Of a stretch of DNA of 9,543 bases, positions 1-7,094 are shown piece after piece. The notes under the pieces were generated by a model. It searched no databases and was not told the origin of the DNA. It saw only the letters and a list, made by a program, of their open reading frames with translations. Every line of letters begins with the position of its first letter. Within the stretch, counting starts at the first letter, position 1. The DNA lies in assembly GCA_027886785.1 (NCBI GenBank), contig JAPCJV010000040.1:1-9543 (forward strand), read 5' to 3'. The DNA is from Nitrososphaerota archaeon. GTDB lineage: Archaea; Thermoproteota; Nitrososphaeria; Nitrososphaerales; CADDZS01. The translations under genes and the position numbers were made by a program.

Positions 1-2183
1 AGCGAAGACGCGTCTACCCAAGAAACAGATCCAGTTTTGTTTACCACAATAGTTGAAGGAGAGCCAAATGAAGTAAAATTGATCGACGGGGTGCGAGATG
101 GCACACTACCATCGGGAATCTGAATCCCGAAATTTACTGCATATTGTTGAAAGTAAGCTAGATTTACAGTTGCAGAATCCGTTGCCGTACCGTTTGTGTT
201 TTCATTCGTAATCCATCTTAAGGAAGAATTAGAACCGGGAAGAATCGGGGCTACATTCCACTTGCTGCCGTAATCGGCTTGCAAAGTTCTGGGAGTGATA
301 CTCAGATTTTGAAACAGGTTCACCCCATTGAACGTGTAACTCAATACAGCCTGCGGAGTACTGGCTCCTGAGAGCTCAAAAGTCAGAGGAACTGCTTTTG
401 TGACGTAAAGGGAATACATCGCCGAATCACTCCCCTGGCTGGAATTCGCGAGAATTGTCAAGTTATACATGCCCGGAGTGGTAGCTGCAGGCATAGAGAT
501 CGTGAAGGGAACCATGACGCCTGCTGCAGAAGGGAGTGCCGGATTTACCGCGAACGTACTCGTCGCTCCGTCTGGCAATCCCAAAACGGAAAGAGTCGTT
601 GCAACTCCGATTCCTGTGAGGGTTATATTGAACGCGGTATTCGCTCCCTGTGTTATGTTCCCGGAATATTCTGGAAGACTTAGAGCAAATATGGAGAATT
701 TAGCTTCAATCGTCCCCGGTCCTGAGATCTTAGCGACGGTCGAAGAAGACTTGGCGTTTCCAAAGGTAAACGAAGAAGCTAGCCACTCAGCGAAAATGTA
801 CGGATTGCTCGCCTGCCCCTGGATCTGAATTTGGGAACCTGCCTCAAACCAGTTAGCTCCAGACGGCTGAGTCGTCCCTGCTTGCGGAGGATTTACGGCG
901 ATCGTTACTTGAAACTGGTGATCGTAAATGAGTACGATAATTTTACTCGAAGAGGCAATCCCGTTACTAGATTGGAGAGCAGTCCATCTCTCCACTGCGC
1001 CAGACCCCTGGAGCAAAGAGTTTACTGACCACGAAGAGCCGTCGTCCATGTAGTAAGTAGTGGGTAGCTGACTGAGTGTCGACAGGTGTTGCGTTCCATT
1101 GGAATAGTAATTGAGTGTCGGAGGGTTGTAGCCCACACCGCCCGCTTGAATCGCGTAGCTTAAAGTGATTCCAAAAATGCTCGTCGCACCCGTTATGAAC
1201 TGGAACGCATCCGCCCCGATCGTCGCGCCGTTGGAGGAAAGGAATTGGAGCAAACCGGGGCTTGAAAAGGAAAGTAAATGCGAAGCTTGGGCAAAAAGCG
1301 TGATGTTAGTGACGACGTTTCTTTCTTCGATCCACATTGTTCCTGTACTGAGCGAGGACTTTGGATTCGTGTAACTAACCTTGGTCTCCTGTCCATAGAA
1401 GGGAGAAACGCGGTACATCTCCGTCATAGGTCCAGAGAAAAAGCCGTTCGAATTTGCGTTCAGTGGCAGACCCATGAAGGTCGACGCACCAGCCGCGTTG
1501 TAATTTTGATAAGCCGTCGAACCCGTATTCCAGTCTTTTGAGTACATCAGCACCTGCCCTCCGGAAAAATATAGATTGAGCAACACACTATCACCAGGAT
1601 TCACGGGTCCTGAGTAAGCAGTCAGTCCGCCACCCCCGCCCTGTGGGAAAACGGAATTCCCTGACGAATTGAATACTTCATAAACAAAGTTGAATCCGCT
1701 GGTGTAGCCCCCGGCGGAGAACGGCCAATCCCACGACAACCCAACCTGGTACCAGTAGCCCTTGTCACTCAGCCCGTTGAGAAGATACGCGGGTCCGTAG
1801 CCGTAAGAATCGGATTGTTCAATAGCGGTTACGTTGTAGGAGAGATTTGTGAAATTTTGGGAAAATGTCAGCCCCAGCTGCTGATCGTAATTAGCTTTCG
1901 GTAAGCTGAGGTTTGCTTGCAGGGGTCTACTGGAGAGTCTTTGCGAAGTTTTTGCAGGATAAAATCGCCCCGAATCTTGGATCGCTTTCAAAGTTTGCAA
2001 GTGCTCTGAGGGGATCGTCCCCTTGTAATTGGTTGCTGAAACGGGTGGAGATGTGGCTAATGGTGCATGATGTGTACCACTGGACGTTACAACCGGCGAA
2101 GCTAAAGACAAAAGAAATAGAATGGAGGTAATTGCGGTCAGAAGGATAGTCTTCTTTCGGAACGCGGCGGATCTATTGAACAA
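1..2183 (-). CDS. Large secreted modular surface protein, C-terminus beyond the window
   Basis: The frame is open for 727 codons from 2183 to the left edge with no stop, so the protein is longer than seen. The start is TTG: an in-frame TAA lies 30 bases upstream and a purine-rich AGGGGA sits 6 bases before it. The N-terminus (two Arg-Lys-Lys-type positives, then a hydrophobic stretch to about residue 30) is a signal peptide, so the protein is exported. Residues about 90-345 form an aromatic, Gly-rich beta domain (GYWYQVGLSWDW near 143-154, NPGD near 193). About 351-430 and 610-678 are two copies of one module (GSSWSV, later RW). About 430-498 resembles divergent InlB B-repeat domains (AGSQIQI, ISGPGTIEAKF). 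About 500-600 is an Ig-like/NEW3-type domain. More than a dozen N-x-S/T sequons fit a glycosylated archaeal exterior protein. A thermopsin or glutamic-peptidase role for the N-terminal domain is possible but unproven; adhesin or S-layer-associated protein is the alternative. Confidence 0.85.
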   Translation of the reverse strand, partial: MFNRSAAFRKKTILLTAITSILFLLSLASPVVTSSGTHHAPLATSPPVSATNYKGTIPSEHLQTLKAIQDSGRFYPAKTSQRLSSRPLQANLSLPKANYDQQLGLTFSQNFTNLSYNVTAIEQSDSYGYGPAYLLNGLSDKGYWYQVGLSWDWPFSAGGYTSGFNFVYEVFNSSGNSVFPQGGGGGLTAYSGPVNPGDSVLLNLYFSGGQVLMYSKDWNTGSTAYQNYNAAGASTFMGLPLNANSNGFFSGPMTEMYRVSPFYGQETKVSYTNPKSSLSTGTMWIEERNVVTNITLFAQASHLLSFSSPGLLQFLSSNGATIGADAFQFITGATSIFGITLSYAIQAGGVGYNPPTLNYYSNGTQHLSTLSQLPTTYYMDDGSSWSVNSLLQGSGAVERWTALQSSNGIASSSKIIVLIYDHQFQVTIAVNPPQAGTTQPSGANWFEAGSQIQIQGQASNPYIFAEWLASSFTFGNAKSSSTVAKISGPGTIEAKFSIFALSLPEYSGNITQGANTAFNITLTGIGVATTLSVLGLPDGATSTFAVNPALPSAAGVMVPFTISMPAATTPGMYNLTILANSSQGSDSAMYSLYVTKAVPLTFELSGASTPQAVLSYTFNGVNLFQNLSITPRTLQADYGSKWNVAPILPGSNSSLRWITNENTNGTATDSATVNLAYFQQYAVNFGIQIPDGSVPSRTPSINFTSFGSPSTIVVNKTGSVSWVDASS

Positions 2184-2189
2184 GAAAAT

Positions 2190-2195
2190 TCCCCT
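2190..2195 (-). promoter_or_regulatory. Ribosome binding site that fixes the TTG start of the surface protein
   Basis: Read on the minus strand, AGGGGA ends 6 bases before the TTG at 2183. No in-frame ATG precedes the signal peptide and the frame is closed by TAA just upstream, so this site decides the start. A weak TATA-like CTAAAAG lies on the same strand at about 2209-2215. It is too close to the start to be certain and would imply a very short leader. The remaining gap up to 2477 shows no other gene. Confidence 0.5.
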
Positions 2196-2423
2196 AAGTA
2201 AGATTTGCTTTTAGAGGCGAGTTAGAGTGCACTGGGGAGTCGCAGAACTTCAAAAATCGAAAAAATCACAAAATACTTTGTGAATTTCGACTATGGTTCC
2301 CGGCTTCAACCGGCGTTAAGTTATGAGGAAGTTATCAGGCAACGTGACGGAATCAAAATGATCCGGTTGGATTCGTACGGCATTAGGAAGAAAAGATTGA
2401 ATTCGATCTTGGTAAAGGCGATC

Positions 2424-2440
2424 GAAAAAGGAAAAAAGAA
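2424..2440 (-). terminator. Poly-T type terminator after the transglutaminase-like gene
   Basis: On the minus strand this stretch reads as two T runs (T6 and T5) broken by CC, starting about 37 bases after the TAG at 2478. Archaeal transcription commonly ends at such T-rich tracts without a hairpin, and no stem is visible here. It would separate the transglutaminase-like gene from the downstream surface protein gene. Support is position and composition only. Confidence 0.4.
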
Positions 2441-2477
2441 CTTTTCCCGATGGAGGAAGCTGAAAATTCATTTCACG

Positions 2478-3380
2478 CTAGATATATTCCAGATGACCTC
2501 GACCCGCGTTGAAGACCCTATCCGGGACAACGAGGCGGTTCTTCTTTTCCTTGTAGAGCCTGCGCAATTTATCAAACGATGCATCTGGATCTGCCGCGAT
2601 GAGTTTTGCTAGTTCGTCAAAGAATCGCAGCCTCTTCTTGTCCTGCATCCTGTTGTTCGGCCTCGGCGCGCGCGCGCCCCACGCGTCCCACTGGAGCAAT
2701 TCCATCTTGTTTAGTGCGGCGAGGTCTTTCACGATGCTCCCCGCGACGAACCACAGTCCTCTGAGATTTCCGTTGAAAATTCCAAACTTGGAGGGATCGA
2801 GCTCTTCTTTGCGGCACCTAATCCATGGCTCGCCCGCGACGAGGAAGTGATCGCGAGGGACATCGAGTACATCATGCTTGACGTTTTTCTGCCAGTATTG
2901 GTCAAACTGTGGATCAACCAGCACCCAGCGCTTCTCCTTTGCGTTCCAGTATTCGCAAAGAGAGTGATCCTCATAAAAGCCCGGATTGAAATAATCGCCG
3001 AACCCATATCTCGATCTCGCGGGTACTCCCCTAGCCCTCAGCATTCCGACGAGCAGTACGGCAAAGTGGTGGCAAACTCCTGCCAGGCGCTGCTCCGGCT
3101 TTCGAGGGATTGAAAGCGGCTGATCCTTTAGGGCAAGAATGCCTCCGAGCAATCCATCCAGTCTGCGAATATGCGATTCGTTCTCTAAACGCTCTTCTGA
3201 AATAGGGACACCATAGAACGGTTCGGCTACGAACTGATGGATGCCGAGGCCCTGAACGATCTTGGCGAGTTCGCCTACATCGCGCGGCAGTTTCCTCAAT
3301 TCTTTTGCGTACTTACCGGGGGAAGTCATCAATCCAGGAGACTTGTAGTAATCGAGGATTTGCTTTCGACTGGTCGGCAA
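2478..3380 (-). CDS. Transglutaminase-like (papain-fold) domain protein
   Basis: This 300-residue protein has the transglutaminase-core signature. Catalytic Cys103 lies in GVCHHFAVLLVGMLRARG, at the start of a helix and followed by the usual GVPAR strand. His139 lies in EDHSLCEYW, and Asp156 in RWVLVDPQ. Order and spacing match the Cys-His-Asp triad of the superfamily, whose members act as peptidases, deamidases or cross-linking enzymes; the actual reaction cannot be read from sequence. No signal peptide or membrane segment is seen, so it is probably cytoplasmic. The C-terminal 100 residues are charged and unassigned. The start is TTG, preceded by a strong purine-rich AGGAGAGG. It lies 82 bases after the LLM oxidoreductase gene on the same strand with no T-run between them, so the two may be co-transcribed. 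Confidence 0.85.
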   Translation of the reverse strand: MPTSRKQILDYYKSPGLMTSPGKYAKELRKLPRDVGELAKIVQGLGIHQFVAEPFYGVPISEERLENESHIRRLDGLLGGILALKDQPLSIPRKPEQRLAGVCHHFAVLLVGMLRARGVPARSRYGFGDYFNPGFYEDHSLCEYWNAKEKRWVLVDPQFDQYWQKNVKHDVLDVPRDHFLVAGEPWIRCRKEELDPSKFGIFNGNLRGLWFVAGSIVKDLAALNKMELLQWDAWGARAPRPNNRMQDKKRLRFFDELAKLIAADPDASFDKLRRLYKEKKNRLVVPDRVFNAGRGHLEYI

Positions 3381-3390
3381 CTTGTTTTTC

Positions 3391-3398
3391 CCTCTCCT
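3391..3398 (-). promoter_or_regulatory. Shine-Dalgarno site supporting a TTG start
   Basis: AGGAGAGG on the minus strand lies about 10 bases before the TTG at 3380. It is the best ribosome binding site in the window and the main reason to accept TTG as the start of the transglutaminase-like protein. Confidence 0.6.
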
Positions 3399-3462
3399 AG
3401 ATTTTTCCTTCCGCTGGGGCTGTACTGTGTCTTCTTGTCAACTTATCGGAGGGTCGTGGAGC

Positions 3463-4454
3463 TTAATCCAGTGAAGGGACGACTTCCTTCGCAAAGGGGA
3501 GAATGCTGTTTAACGCTGGGTAATCCATGAAGTAGATCATGAATCGTTGCACTCCCACCTTGATGTAGTCCGCGAAACGATCAGTCACTTCCTCAACTGA
3601 ACCAAAGATGTATTCTTTCCTAATATCTTCCAGCTTTACCGTCATCGGTTGCTTGCCCAGTCGTTTTCTCTCCGGGCTAGTTGCGCTGTGTTCGTTTGTC
3701 CAATCCACCAGCCTCTGCTGTTGTTCAGGTCGGTCTGAAATCAGCAGGTATGTTTCTAGAGTCTTTTCGATCTTGTTGTAATCGATGCCTACAGCTTTGC
3801 AGTGGTCTTGGAGTACCTGCAACTTGTGGGCATAATCCGCAGTAGTCAATTCGTCGATGTTCCATGCATCAGCGTACCGCGCGACCGCTCTCAACAGTAA
3901 TTTTTCCCCCTTTCCACCGATGAGAATTTTAGGGCACGGCTTCTGAAAACGGGCTTGGGCAGGCACTTGGCCCCGTTCACGCTATAGTATTTGCCTTTGA
4001 AAGTGAATCTGTCGTCGGCAGTCCAGAGCCCTCTGATTATTCTCACAGCTTCCACGAGTCGTTCGACGCGCGCTTTTGGAACCTCCTCCCACGGCAGGCC
4101 GTACGCAAGCTGCTCGTACCCGTTCCATCCCGCTCCTATTCCCAGATCCACCCTGCCATTGGACATGACATCTAGCGTCGCGGCAATTTTCGCAAGCATC
4201 GCGGGATTCCTATGAGTCGTGCAGTCGACCAGCGTTCCCAGTCGCATCGTTTCGGTAACTTGGCTCAAGCCCGCGAGGACCGTCCAGACCTCCAGAGTCT
4301 CGTCCATCAGGTGATCGGGAGCCCAGACGGATTCAAACCCCAGCCCTTCGCAGATTCGCGTTACTTCTTTCATTCGCTCGAAGTTTAGGCTTTCATCCCA
4401 CGCGCTGGAGCCTGCACTGATCGGGAGATCTAGTCCAAACTTTGTCTTTGACAT
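3463..4454 (-). CDS. F420-dependent LLM-class oxidoreductase, split by a frameshift
   Basis: Two overlapping frames together encode one luciferase-like (TIM-barrel) F420-dependent oxidoreductase of about 330 residues, the normal family length, closest in style to the Rv1855c-type group. The first frame (4454 down to a stop at 3891) gives the N-terminal half: FESVWAPDHLM at 40-50, RNPAMLAKIAATLDVMSNGR at 82-101, GIGAGWN at 105-111, then KYYSVNGAKCLPKPV. The family's continuation, QKPCPKILIGGKGEK with ARYADAWN, appears only in another frame ending at 3463. The switch falls at a T4 run (3946-3949): one missing base, or two extra, restores the protein. Both halves are well conserved, so this is either a recent mutation or a homopolymer sequencing/assembly error. 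The GTG at 3966 is not a credible native start. The substrate is unknown; the family moves hydride between reduced F420 and organic substrates. Confidence 0.85.
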
Positions 4455-4737
4455 AATGTGAGAAATGCGAGCATGTTTGAGTAATTATGGTTTATTTTTA
4501 GGAAAGATTTTTCGAAAAGAAATACACTTCAAATGAATTTCCCAAATCTAAATTACATCGCGAAACCAGATTTTCATAATTATCACAAATGGGCTCTGCT
4601 CTAAAAATCGCGTCAGGTTAAGCATCCAGAAATTGGGATACTAGGGATCGTTTTCACACTTGCATTTTGAAAAAGAATGCTTAACAACCCTCTGATTTTT
4701 CTTGAAAAAACGTTAGACTGAAATCCGAGAGCATTTT
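4455..4737. promoter_or_regulatory. AT-rich divergent intergenic region
   Basis: This gap separates the minus-strand oxidoreductase (ATG at 4454) from the plus-strand dehydrogenase (GTG at 4738), so it must hold both promoters. On the minus side, TAAAAATAAACC at 4489-4500 is a TATA-like element about 40 bases before the ATG; no Shine-Dalgarno is seen there. On the plus side, an A/T-rich stretch (4694-4710) lies 28-44 bases before the GTG, and GAGAG at 4727-4731 is only a weak ribosome site. No coding sequence was found. Confidence 0.5.
4617..4685. repeat. 9-bp perfect inverted repeat in the divergent promoter region
   Basis: GTTAAGCAT (4617-4625) and ATGCTTAAC (4677-4685) are perfect inverted copies 51 bases apart. 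A second, shorter pair, GCATT (4662-4666) and AATGC (4676-4680), shares bases with the right arm. The arms sit just upstream of the dehydrogenase core promoter, where an operator could be expected, but such a pair could also arise by chance in AT-rich DNA. Confidence 0.35.
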
Positions 4738-5775
4738 GTGAAAAAGATGAATCCGCGGCTGAATGTATTAATCGCTTCATACCTTGAGCCAGAATTGGTG
4801 GAAGAAATCAGAAGGAGAGTCCCGGAAGTTGAAGTGATCTTTAGGCCCGACCTGTTATACACTCCAAGGTTTCACGCAGATCACACTACCCTTCCCAGCA
4901 GGACCCATGAGCAAGACAAAGAATGGGTTTCGCTACTTGGGAAGGCCGACGTGTTGTTTGACTTCGGAGTAACTCACGTCCAAGAGCTTCCAGAGATCGC
5001 ACCTCACGTCAAATGGATACAGGCGACAAGTGCGGGGATTGGACAGTTCGTAAAGAAAATGGGCTACGCCGATCGAACCAAATGGATATTCACAACCGCT
5101 AGTGGAATCCACGGGCGACCCCTCGCGGAGTTTGTTATCATGTCTATGCTTGTTTTTGTAAAAGATCTCTTTCTCATCCAAGAGCAACAGGCGTCCAGGA
5201 AGTGGCAGCAGTACAGCGGAAAAGAACTCTCAGACTACACTTTGGGAATCATCGGACTGGGAAAGATCGGACGCGAGATCGCAAAACGCGCGAAGTCGTT
5301 TGACATGCATGTTGTGGGGGATCGAAGAGACCCTAAAGAGCCAATACCCTTTGTGGACGAAGTCTACGGACCCGAGGATCTTTCCATGGTTTTGAAACAG
5401 TCAAATTTTCTATGCATTTCAGTCCCTCACACGATGGAGACTGCCGGGTTGATCGGGGAAAAGGAGCTCGCGATGCTTCCGAAAGGAGCTGTTCTAATCA
5501 ATATTTCACGAGGAGCGGTCGTGGATGAAGCTGCTCTAATTAGATCCCTCCAAACTGGGCATCTAGGAGGCGCCTCTTTGGACGTTTTCGCTCAAGAACC
5601 CCTTCCCGCCGCCAGTCCGCTTTGGTCAATTCCGAGAGTGATCGTGAGTCCCCACTCTGCCAGTACGAACGCCAACGAAAACAAACGCCTCACGGAACTT
5701 TTCATCGAGAACTTGCAACATTATCTAAAGGGCGAACCCCTGCGCAACGTCCTGAATGTAAAGAAGCTCTATTGA
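4738..5775 (+). CDS. D-2-hydroxyacid dehydrogenase, NAD(P)-dependent
   Basis: This 345-residue protein has the full architecture of D-isomer-specific 2-hydroxyacid dehydrogenases, which reduce 2-keto acids such as glyoxylate, hydroxypyruvate or pyruvate to D-hydroxyacids. The catalytic domain spans both ends. The Rossmann domain starts near 168 with GLGKIG (173-178). The active-site set is Arg258 in INISRGAVVDE, Glu287 in AQEPLP and His306 in SPHSAS. The beta-2 strand ends in GDRR (194-197); the two arginines could bind the 2'-phosphate of NADP, as in glyoxylate/hydroxypyruvate reductases of the GhrA type, but an acidic residue is present too, so cofactor choice is unsettled. The listed start is GTG; an ATG nine bases later (4747) is an alternative. 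It is the only plus-strand gene here and is therefore transcribed alone. It is probably cytosolic; the exact substrate is not readable. Confidence 0.92.
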   Translation: MKKMNPRLNVLIASYLEPELVEEIRRRVPEVEVIFRPDLLYTPRFHADHTTLPSRTHEQDKEWVSLLGKADVLFDFGVTHVQELPEIAPHVKWIQATSAGIGQFVKKMGYADRTKWIFTTASGIHGRPLAEFVIMSMLVFVKDLFLIQEQQASRKWQQYSGKELSDYTLGIIGLGKIGREIAKRAKSFDMHVVGDRRDPKEPIPFVDEVYGPEDLSMVLKQSNFLCISVPHTMETAGLIGEKELAMLPKGAVLINISRGAVVDEAALIRSLQTGHLGGASLDVFAQEPLPAASPLWSIPRVIVSPHSASTNANENKRLTELFIENLQHYLKGEPLRNVLNVKKLY

Positions 5776-5805
5776 AGGGTACTCCACTTCAATTTTCGGG
5801 CGGCC

Positions 5806-5845
5806 AGACTCTTCAGTCTAACCCCTTTCTCTTTTGTTTACCTTT
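5806..5845 (+). terminator. Small hairpin plus pyrimidine-rich tract ending the dehydrogenase transcript
   Basis: AGACT (5806-5810) and AGTCT (5815-5819) can form a 5-bp stem with a CTTC loop, 30 bases after the dehydrogenase stop. A C/T-rich tract with several T runs follows (5822-5845), overlapping the 3' end of the convergent membrane protein gene. The stem alone is weak; the T-rich tract is the more archaeal-looking part. The order suits plus-strand termination. Confidence 0.4.
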
Positions 5846-7094
5846 TGATTAGTCCGCCGATCTCCGCCGCACTTCTTGAGAGAGTTCTCCTCACTAATGC
5901 CCCGGCGACGGCGCCTCCGATCAGCGTTGTAAAAGCGATTATCAAAAGCTCTCCCCAGTATCCTCCGGAGATCGCATCCGCGACTGTCCCCGAAGTAAAC
6001 CGCCCGTCAATAAAAGAAGCGAAAAGTCCGACCCGAGCTGACAGGAAAATAAATTTCCACTTCGATGGCCAGCTCGTAATCCCCAGATCGAGCAAAGCTA
6101 CAGGAATAAGGAAGAACAAGTAAATGGGTATGGTAGAAAGCAGGGCGACGCCGTCTGCAGGGGTTGGGTTATTTCCGTAAAAACTACCGGGCGGGCGGAG
6201 AAACTGAAGGGCATACGAAGTGAACCCAATCGACGCTCCGAGATATACTGCCATCAAAATCGCAGTCGCTACAGTCAGGAATCCTCTTCGTTCTCCAAAC
6301 ACTCGCTTCGAGATCCAGAAGACAAGCGTGCCCGATCCGGCGAAGAGCGCTAACTGGACTAGGGAGAAAGGCAGACGTACCTCATTGACGAACTGGCAAG
6401 AAAGAATGCCAAGTGTTCTGAATTGCTGGATAAAACACAGATTCAGCGTGTATGCCATCCCCGCGGTGTCCGTGAGATAATACGTGAAAAAAAGGAGTCC
6501 TCCCCAAAAAGCGGCGAGAGCCAGCACGACCATTCCGTCAAGAAACCTAGTTGAGCTCATAATTTTCAAGCCACTTTTCTGAGCAAGGTGCAGTCGGGTG
6601 ACGCCGAGGGTCATCCCCAGGCCCCCCAGAAAAAATCCAACTATGAGGAGAGAATGCGCGGGCGTGAAAAGGAAGGGGTCAAAACCATATGTCGAGTGCC
6701 ACCAGAAATCAAACGGAGCTGCTATTAGCTGAAGAGTGCTCCCAATGATCGCGATGCGGAGCCCGGTAAAGAGCTTGGAATAAACAGGGTTGTACCGGAG
6801 TTTCTGATTCACGATCAATCCTAGGAGATTCGCGATCGCGACCAGAGCGATGCCCGTGTATAGCACTGCGTGAGCTTGCGTAAAGAAAGTTTCAACGATG
6901 CCTAAAATATGCCAGGAAACATCCCACTGCGCTCCAACGACCTGCAGAAAAGCCCCTACAACACCGATAGAGTAGATAGGAAGCAAAATACCAGGGGAGG
7001 TAGCCGTCCTTAGACTGCTGAGACTTACTGTCGCCAATTTTTCTGAGAACTCCAGTCCAAGTCTTATCTTGAGGCTAATCGCCATTAATAACAA
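5838..7094 (-). CDS. Polytopic membrane protein with PmoC/AmoC-like double copper motif
   Basis: The 418-residue protein has about ten transmembrane segments (near 36-57, 70-95, 108-128, 142-166, 184-207, 244-264, 275-300, 320-342, 347-363, 379-402). Segments 1-4 hold two related motifs: D58-x3-H62-x12-H75 and D129-x3-H133-x13-H147, each ending in FT-x-A-H. In PmoC of Methylococcus capsulatus the copper ligands are D156, H160, H173 (CuC) and N227, H231, H245 (CuD). All six align here with a constant offset of 98, including the 53 residues between the sites; Asp replaces Asn at the second. This suggests a copper-binding homologue of the PmoC/AmoC subunit. PmoC ends about 45 residues after its last ligand, whereas this protein adds roughly 230 residues with six more segments of unknown function. 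No PmoA or PmoB gene is visible, so monooxygenase activity is not implied. The listed start is TTG; ATG at 7085 is equally likely. No Shine-Dalgarno is seen. Confidence 0.8.
   Translation of the reverse strand: MLLMAISLKIRLGLEFSEKLATVSLSSLRTATSPGILLPIYSIGVVGAFLQVVGAQWDVSWHILGIVETFFTQAHAVLYTGIALVAIANLLGLIVNQKLRYNPVYSKLFTGLRIAIIGSTLQLIAAPFDFWWHSTYGFDPFLFTPAHSLLIVGFFLGGLGMTLGVTRLHLAQKSGLKIMSSTRFLDGMVVLALAAFWGGLLFFTYYLTDTAGMAYTLNLCFIQQFRTLGILSCQFVNEVRLPFSLVQLALFAGSGTLVFWISKRVFGERRGFLTVATAILMAVYLGASIGFTSYALQFLRPPGSFYGNNPTPADGVALLSTIPIYLFFLIPVALLDLGITSWPSKWKFIFLSARVGLFASFIDGRFTSGTVADAISGGYWGELLIIAFTTLIGGAVAGALVRRTLSRSAAEIGGLIKR

Noticed and set aside
469..1541. Several plus-strand frames and a 67-codon minus frame (1193-1396) under the surface protein
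   Set aside because: They are shadows of the continuous minus-strand frame 2183-1, which has a signal peptide and recognisable modules throughout.
2280..2612. 110-codon plus-strand frame
   Set aside because: Its 3' part overlaps the real transglutaminase-like gene on the other strand, and the rest is basic, low-information AT-rich intergenic sequence.
3938..3952. Programmed -1 ribosomal frameshifting in the oxidoreductase gene
   Set aside because: The T4 run is not in the register of a slippery heptamer and no strong downstream structure is evident; an indel is simpler.
3463..3966. The C-terminal half of the F420 oxidoreductase as a separate gene starting at GTG 3966
   Set aside because: It lacks the N-terminal half of the barrel, and homology begins after the frameshift rather than at the GTG, so it is part of one broken gene.
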